This document shows positions 59,764-64,000 of a DNA stretch of 64,000 nt, one piece after another. The DNA is from Pseudorhodobacter antarcticus (GTDB lineage: Bacteria; Pseudomonadota; Alphaproteobacteria; Rhodobacterales; Rhodobacteraceae): contig CAMAYO010000006.1 in NCBI GenBank assembly GCA_945862465.1, positions 1 through 64,000 on the forward strand, in the 5' to 3' direction. The position numbers were made by a program, and so were the translations under genes. The notes under the pieces are model-generated. The model saw only the letters and a program-made list of their open reading frames with translations. It ran no database searches and had not been told where the DNA came from. Position 1 is the first letter of the stretch; every line of letters starts with the position of its first letter.

Positions 59764-60834
59764 TCATTCCGGTGTTGGCCACCACCCGGGCGAGGTTGGC
59801 TTGCCATCGTCATATTTCGCCAACCATTCCACCATGGCGGGTTGGTTGCGGGCGAAACCCTTGTAGGCCGCAATGTCAGGGTGAATGTCGCGCAGCACAC
59901 GGTGCAAACGGCGGCCCCATTTGGGCATGGTCACCAGTTCTTCGAACTTGCCCAGATAGGCGCGGATCGAAAAGGCGATGGCATTGGAACGCGGCAGTCG
60001 GAACAGCGCCTGCAATTCCACGCGCAGGTGCTGCTTTGACCCAAGGTTATCTTGCGTCAGCGAGGCCTTGGTGGGGCCCCATTTGGGATAGGTTTCAGGC
60101 GCTGTGTCCAACAACGGGTTCACCGTCATCGTCCAGTTGAACCGCCGCACCGGAGAGCCGTTTTGCAGCTTCAGCAAGAACTTCAGCGCACGGTCAAAGA
60201 CCTGCTTTTCATGGGCCAAAGGCACAGGCGCGTGCCATTCCATAAAGTTCATACCCACATCAAAATCTAGCGACCAATCGGCTTGGGTCGTGATCATGCC
60301 GGCATCCATCCACAGGTTGCCATCGCGTTCGTCTTGCAACGAAAAGTCACCCTGAGTTTGGCGGGTGATGTATTCCATCGGGCCGTAAGGCAGGGTCGAC
60401 TCGTCAAGGAAGGTGAACTTGTGGTCGATCCCCAAGGGCCGGTTGATCCAGTGCCACTGGTTGCCGTTCTTGTGCAGCGAAAACCACTGCGGATAATCCC
60501 GCGCGTTGCTGTCCATGATCAGTTCCAGCAAATCCCAGCCCGCCAAGGTCATATGGGGCAGGCTTTGGCAGCGCAGCGGGTCTTCGGCCAGCACCTTGGC
60601 GCGGTCGATCATTTCGCTGACGTAATGCTCATCGACATCAAAGGTCTTTTCAAAGACCGATCCGGGGCGGCCGGATATGTGCGGCTCCATATTGACCGAA
60701 TACATGTAGTCGTCTCGGTCAAACGGAAAGGGAAAGCGCGCGATGGCGGCGGGAGAGTTCTTAAAGGTGAAATCGTCGCGAAACGTCTCATCCTTGAAGA
60801 AATCGCCAAGTTCGGGTTTGAAATCCAGGCTCAT
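59764..60834 (-). CDS. dmmC: Dimethylamine monooxygenase heme subunit (DUF3445/HODM family)
   Basis: A 356-residue protein of the heme-dependent oxidative N-demethylase family. Recognisable parts are RFPFPFDRDDYMYSVNMEPH at the N-terminus, DLLELIMDSNARDYPQWF near residue 103, NLWMDAGMITTQADWSLDFDVGMNFMEWHAPVP near 170-205 and RSNAIAFSIRAYLGKFEEL near 285. It should carry the oxygen-activating heme that converts dimethylamine to methylamine and formaldehyde. GGAGG precedes the ATG. Lettering follows gene order dmmD-A-B-C and may differ from published names. Confidence 0.88.
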   Translation of the reverse strand: MSLDFKPELGDFFKDETFRDDFTFKNSPAAIARFPFPFDRDDYMYSVNMEPHISGRPGSVFEKTFDVDEHYVSEMIDRAKVLAEDPLRCQSLPHMTLAGWDLLELIMDSNARDYPQWFSLHKNGNQWHWINRPLGIDHKFTFLDESTLPYGPMEYITRQTQGDFSLQDERDGNLWMDAGMITTQADWSLDFDVGMNFMEWHAPVPLAHEKQVFDRALKFLLKLQNGSPVRRFNWTMTVNPLLDTAPETYPKWGPTKASLTQDNLGSKQHLRVELQALFRLPRSNAIAFSIRAYLGKFEELVTMPKWGRRLHRVLRDIHPDIAAYKGFARNQPAMVEWLAKYDDGKPTSPGWWPTPE

Positions 60835-60843
60835 CTGGTCCTC

Positions 60844-61806
60844 CTATCGGTCCAGCACAAGGGTTTTACCCTCGAACCGGGAAACACAGGGCATGATCTT
60901 GGCACCCTCGGCCTGTTCTTGTGGACTTAGCCAATGGTCGCGGTGCAAGATCGTGCCGTCACATTTGATAACAGCCGTTTCGCACTGCCCACAGGCGCCG
61001 CCCCGGCACATATAGGGCGCATCGACGCCGGCGGCTTCGATGGCTTCGAGCAGCGATTGATGCGTGCCCACGGTGATGGTCTTGCCCGATTTCGCCAGTT
61101 CGGCGGTAAAGGCAAGGCCTGTGCCGGGGGCCAAGAATTCTTCGAAATGCACGGCGTGGTCAGGCCAACCGGCGGCCTGAGCCGTCTTACGCACCCAACC
61201 GATCATGCCCTTGGGCCCGCAGACATACAGATGCGTGCCGATGGGCTGGCGGTTCAGCAAGCCCTTAAGGTCAATCACCATGCCTTCGTCGTCAAAGTAT
61301 AGATGCACGCGGTCGCCGTGTGCTGCCTTAAGGTCGCCCATATAGGCCCCCAAGGCGCGGTTGCGCGCGGCGTAGTGCAGTTCAAACTTGCCACCAAAAT
61401 GGCCCAACTGCTTGATCTGCGACAAGAACGGCGTGATTCCGATGCCGCCCGCGATCATCAGGTGCTTTTTGGCCCGCGTGTCCAGCGCAAAGAAGTTCAG
61501 CGGATGGCTCAACACGATCTCTTCCCCTGCGCGCACATGAGCGTGCAAGAATAACGATCCGCCCCGCCCAGCGTCATCGCGCCGGACCGAGATTTCGTAG
61601 CCCGAGGTATCAGCCGGGTCTGACATCAGCGAATAGGGGTTCAACCGGCGTGTGCCGTGGTCGTCCATTTCCACCACAACATGCGATCCGCCCGAAAATG
61701 ACGGCAGCGGCGCACCATCGCGCGAGACGAACCGAAAGCGCTTGATCAGCTCGTTGACCTCGACCACCTCGGCCACTTTGACCTCTAGCTTTACCCCACC
61801 GCTCAT
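60844..61806 (-). CDS. dmmB: Dimethylamine monooxygenase reductase subunit (PDR family)
   Basis: A 320-residue phthalate-dioxygenase-reductase type protein. The flavin domain has RRLNPYSLMSDPADTSGYEISVRRDDAGRGGSLFLH near residues 55-90, the NAD domain has HLMIAGGIGITPFLSQIKQLGHFGG near 115, and the C-terminal plant-type 2Fe-2S site is CRGGACGQCETAVIKCDG near 265, with the last cysteine in MPCVSRFEG. It passes electrons from NAD(P)H to the heme subunit. It overlaps the preceding subunit gene by 4 bp. Confidence 0.92.
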   Translation of the reverse strand: MSGGVKLEVKVAEVVEVNELIKRFRFVSRDGAPLPSFSGGSHVVVEMDDHGTRRLNPYSLMSDPADTSGYEISVRRDDAGRGGSLFLHAHVRAGEEIVLSHPLNFFALDTRAKKHLMIAGGIGITPFLSQIKQLGHFGGKFELHYAARNRALGAYMGDLKAAHGDRVHLYFDDEGMVIDLKGLLNRQPIGTHLYVCGPKGMIGWVRKTAQAAGWPDHAVHFEEFLAPGTGLAFTAELAKSGKTITVGTHQSLLEAIEAAGVDAPYMCRGGACGQCETAVIKCDGTILHRDHWLSPQEQAEGAKIMPCVSRFEGKTLVLDR

Positions 61807-62423
61807 TTGAACCGCTCCACCGCTGCCGGAACAAGACCGGGGTCTTCGGCGTCAATATTGACGCCCTGAAAGGCCGCAATCCGGCGCGAGTAATGGTCGC
61901 GCACATACAGGCTTAGGCCGCAATGGCTGCACACAAAGGGGTCAAGCGCCACGTTTTCGGTGATGCCCTTGCAATGAACGCATTGCACACGGCGCAGGGT
62001 GGACCCGCGGTGTTCCTTCTGGATCGCGGCAAAGGGCAGGCCGGTCATCATAATCTCGCGCTCGGCTTGGCCGATCAGTCCCTCGGTTCCCGTCAAGTAA
62101 AACTGCGTGCCCATATGGGCTTCACTCACCACCTTGGTCAGGCGCGGCAGCATGGCCGCAATGGTCGGCGCGCGGTAGCTTTGCGCCGCCCCCAAGGTTT
62201 GCACGGCGGCCCATTGGTCGGTGCCAGTGGGGCCGGGGGCATACAAGATATGCATTTGCGCCAACATCGCCGCGCGGTCGGGTGCCTTGGCGAGCAGATC
62301 GGCCAAGGCTTCCGCCCCCTCGCCGTCTGCGATGACAACATGGGCGTTTCCGGGGCGCGGTTCTAGCGTGGCGTAGACGGGGCGGCTTTTGATCGAAGGG
62401 GGGAAGATCGTCTTGCTCATGAC
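61803..62423 (-). CDS. dmmA: Dimethylamine monooxygenase small subunit (DmmA-like)
   Basis: A 206-residue protein with an N-terminal alpha/beta domain resembling a ferredoxin-reductase NAD lobe (AHVVIADGEGAEALADLLA; later GTQFYLTGTEGLIGQAEREIMMTG) and a C-terminal zinc-ribbon-like part (VQCVHCKGITENVALDPF, VCSHCGLSLYVRDHY). Two Cys pairs are intact. I use the ATG at 62421-62423 (AGG upstream); an ATG at 62445-62447 would add eight residues but has no ribosome-binding sequence. A long hairpin lies between it and dmmD. Confidence 0.85.
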   Translation of the reverse strand, partial: VMSKTIFPPSIKSRPVYATLEPRPGNAHVVIADGEGAEALADLLAKAPDRAAMLAQMHILYAPGPTGTDQWAAVQTLGAAQSYRAPTIAAMLPRLTKVVSEAHMGTQFYLTGTEGLIGQAEREIMMTGLPFAAIQKEHRGSTLRRVQCVHCKGITENVALDPFVCSHCGLSLYVRDHYSRRIAAFQGVNIDAEDPGLVPAAVERFK

Positions 62424-62451
62424 TTTGCCTATCTTCACGTCTTTCATATGT

Positions 62452-62509
62452 GCCCAAATATCCCCGCCGGAGGCACGGTCCGCGCGACGCGCTCCGGCGG
62501 GGTTTGGGC
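62452..62509. repeat. Long intercistronic hairpin between dmmD and the dmmA-like gene
   Basis: GCCCAAA (62452-62458) pairs with TTTGGGC (62503-62509), and CCCCGCCGGAG (62462-62472) pairs with CTCCGGCGGGG (62492-62502). The right arms are contiguous, whereas the left arms have TAT between them. Total stem is 18 bp with a loop of 19 bases. The minus strand reads CCTCCGGCGGGGATATTTGG, a sequence type I know as frequent between Rhodobacteraceae genes. In this place it could lower or process the transcript between the folate-dependent gene and the monooxygenase genes. Confidence 0.8.
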
Positions 62510-62516
62510 GCTTGCC

Positions 62517-63653
62517 TTAGCCCTGAGCGGACCGGCGTTTTTTGTCGACATCATAGAAGGGCAGCGAATGGCTCTTGGCCTTGATCGCACCATGCGTGCC
62601 GCAATTGACCACCAGATCTGTGCCGTTGTTGGCGCAATCGACCGGCAGGCGGGCGATGGCGACCGTGTGGTTGTTCAGCGGCGAATACATCGCCTGGGTC
62701 ACAACGCCGACCTGCTTGCCGCCGTGCATCACAGGCGCGCCGTTGCCGGGGACATTCTTGCCTTCCAGCTTCAGGCCCCAAATCTTAAAGCGCTCACGGC
62801 CCTTCAGGCGGTAATGCTCTTCTGCACCGCGAAACCCAACCTTGCCGGGCGAGACGGTGAAATCTAGCCCCAGTTCCCACAGCGTATCGCCGGGGCCTTC
62901 GTTTTCGAACGGATACATTTCCGAATTGTCGAAGGGGAAGAAGAGCAGATAGCTTTCGGTGCGCAACATATCCAGCGTGGTAAAGCGGCACGGGATGATC
63001 CCCATGGCAGCGCCCTCTTCCAGAATGCGGTCCCAGATCAGGCCGGCATCTTGGCCACGGCAGAAAATCTCATAGCCCCGCTCGCCGGTGTAGCCGGTGC
63101 GCGACAGGGTGATGGGCTTGCCAAACAGGCTGGTGCCCATGTGGCTGAAATAGCCCAGTTGGCGCACGCCGGGGATGTGCTTTTCCAGATAATCCACCGC
63201 CAGCGGGCCTTGCAGCGACAGGTCGTGCAATTGGTCATCAAAGCGGATCGACACATCGCGGCCCGTGGCGGCCATGGTCAATTGCTCATGCCCTTGGCCA
63301 GACCCATGCACCACGGTGAAGCTGTCAGGCCCAAAGCGGTAGATCACGCAGTCATCGACGAACTTGCCCGCATCATTCAGCATGCAGGCGTAAACCGCGC
63401 GGCCCGGCATGAGCTTTTCCATGTTGCGGGTCGTGGCGCGCTCAATCACATGGCTGGCCGCAGCGCCGGTGATATGCACCTTTTTCAGGCCCGACACATC
63501 CATCAACCCTGCCTTGGTGCGGATTGCCATGTATTCGGCTTCCGGATCGCCCGCATAAGACCAAGCGGTCCCCATGCCCGACCAATCTTCCAGATTAGAG
63601 CCCAAGGCGCGGTGACGGTCGCCCAAAGTCGAGAATCGCCAAGAATTCGTCAT
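62517..63653 (-). CDS. dmmD: GcvT-family aminomethyltransferase, formaldehyde-to-THF subunit
   Basis: A 378-residue GcvT-fold protein. Typical parts are DVSGLKKVHITGAAASHVIERATTRNMEKLMPGRAVYACMLNDAGKFVDDCVIYRF near residues 50-110 and SRTGYTGERGYEIFCRGQDAGLIWDRI near 190. It should transfer the formaldehyde released by dimethylamine demethylation to tetrahydrofolate. The ATG at 63651-63653 has GGGGGAAAC upstream; the longer frame to 63728 lacks conservation. It is the first gene of the dmm operon. A TGACAAGAAAA element lies 76 bp upstream. Confidence 0.88.
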   Translation of the reverse strand: MTNSWRFSTLGDRHRALGSNLEDWSGMGTAWSYAGDPEAEYMAIRTKAGLMDVSGLKKVHITGAAASHVIERATTRNMEKLMPGRAVYACMLNDAGKFVDDCVIYRFGPDSFTVVHGSGQGHEQLTMAATGRDVSIRFDDQLHDLSLQGPLAVDYLEKHIPGVRQLGYFSHMGTSLFGKPITLSRTGYTGERGYEIFCRGQDAGLIWDRILEEGAAMGIIPCRFTTLDMLRTESYLLFFPFDNSEMYPFENEGPGDTLWELGLDFTVSPGKVGFRGAEEHYRLKGRERFKIWGLKLEGKNVPGNGAPVMHGGKQVGVVTQAMYSPLNNHTVAIARLPVDCANNGTDLVVNCGTHGAIKAKSHSLPFYDVDKKRRSAQG

Positions 63654-63728
63654 AGTTTCCCCCGCAGGTTCAGATTTGGCCGAAGTTTGTAGGGCGCTTA
63701 CGCAAAAAGCAATACTCAAGTGCAACAT

Positions 63729-63741
63729 ATTTTCTTGTCAG
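63729..63741 (-). promoter_or_regulatory. CTGACAAGAAAAT element upstream of dmmD
   Basis: On the minus strand the sequence reads CTGACAAGAAAAT, close to CTGTCAAGAAAACT at 46102-46115 and CTGTCAGGAAACT at 46024-46036. It lies in the 110-bp space between the upstream terminator and dmmD. A shared regulator of dmm and mgs genes is possible. Confidence 0.4.
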
Positions 63742-63763
63742 CAAACAAACTGGCCGCCAGATG

Positions 63764-63790
63764 AAAAAAGGGGCACCAAAGCGGCGCCCC
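63764..63790 (-). terminator. Intrinsic terminator after the truncated gene
   Basis: On the minus strand GGGGCGCC and GGTGCCCC form an 8-bp stem (one G-T pair) around GCTTT, followed by TTTTTT (63764-63769). It ends the transcript of the gene at 63814 and insulates the dmm promoter. Confidence 0.9.
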
Positions 63791-63813
63791 TTTCGATCGC
63801 TTGTGATGTAGAG

Positions 63814-64000
63814 TTAGGCCGGAAGCTGGAAGAACCAGTTAGACCACAGCACCACGGCCAAGCCCGCCAGCAAAGCAAGGTAGGGCAACATCCCCGCCTT
63901 GCGTTCGCCCAAATCGCCGTCTTTCAGGCCCAGATCAGCCATTGCATGGGGCGGGAACTTACCGCCGTCTTGCACCCAGTGCCGATAGGCAAAGACCGGG
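63814..64000 (-). CDS. C-terminal part of a membrane protein (cut by window end)
   Basis: The last 60 or so codons of a minus-strand gene whose start lies beyond the window. It reads FAYRHWVQDGGKFPPHAMADLG..., then a hydrophobic helix PYLALLAGLAVVLWSNWFFQ and stops at PA. The layout (soluble stretch, one terminal helix) suggests the end of a multi-helix membrane protein, possibly a transporter for methylated amines given the context. I do not recognise the family from this piece. Confidence 0.65.
   Translation of the reverse strand, partial: PVFAYRHWVQDGGKFPPHAMADLGLKDGDLGERKAGMLPYLALLAGLAVVLWSNWFFQLPA

Noticed and set aside
1-64000. tRNA, rRNA, integrase, transposase or attachment-site features
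   Set aside because: None could be recognised on either strand by reading; a covariance-model search would be needed to exclude small RNAs.

Overview
The window is 64 kb of GC-rich DNA from an alphaproteobacterium, most likely a member of the Rhodobacteraceae (Roseobacter group). The reasons are the gene content (type III glutamine-synthetase-like gmaS, mgsABC, sarcosine-oxidase-like mgdABCD, tdm and dmm together; an iolC fused to DUF2090; many UgpC/MalK-type sugar uptake genes), the codon use, and short intergenic hairpins ending in CCCCG(C)..GATATTT-like tails. No rRNA, tRNA, CRISPR array, integrase or transposase was seen. It reads as chromosomal catabolic DNA, with 4-bp ATGA overlaps common inside operons.

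Layout. (1) 1-8.7 kb: a small cupin gene, a TetR regulator, the potassium transporter kup, and an inositol operon iolC-iolD-iolB with its RpiR-type regulator. Two GGAA-N6-TTCC sites lie upstream of iolC and of the regulator. (2) 8.8-20.5 kb: assorted oxidoreductases, a broken ROK sugar kinase in front of an inositol-monophosphatase-like gene, an aminotransferase with a ProC-like reductase, glutaryl-CoA dehydrogenase with a divergent LysR regulator, and two FAD amine-oxidase-like genes. (3) 20.6-24.1 kb: an operon of a class I aldolase, a Gfo/Idh/MocA dehydrogenase and a PfkB kinase broken by one in-frame amber codon, preceded by an Rrf2 regulator. (4) 24.1-41.6 kb: a large sugar island. It has an ABC importer split over two divergent operons, two FucU-type mutarotases, ribokinase, an SGNH hydrolase, an FGGY kinase, an M42 peptidase, a creatininase-like hydrolase, a BtpA-like protein, an aldo/keto reductase, a lactonase-like amidohydrolase, a TIM-barrel isomerase, a UxaA-type dehydratase and a GntR/FadR regulator. 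Four copies of the palindrome CTAACATGTTAG (or one mismatch from it) sit at exactly the four control regions of this island, which argues that it is one regulon of the local GntR protein. (5) 41.7-64 kb: a methylated-amine module.

In region 5 the genes make a continuous route. Tdm splits trimethylamine N-oxide to dimethylamine and formaldehyde. The dmm genes demethylate dimethylamine. GmaS, MgsABC and MgdABCD then take monomethylamine through gamma-glutamylmethylamide and N-methylglutamate back to glutamate. A four-gene transporter operon (three small membrane proteins and an APC permease) diverges from mgsABC-gmaS and is the least described part. Regulators of the XRE-cupin and GlxA/AraC types lie in the module. 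A recurring TGWCAAGAAAA-like element occurs in front of three of its units.

Limits: functions are assigned by reading protein motifs and neighbourhood without a database search. Operators and terminators come from inspection of symmetry only.
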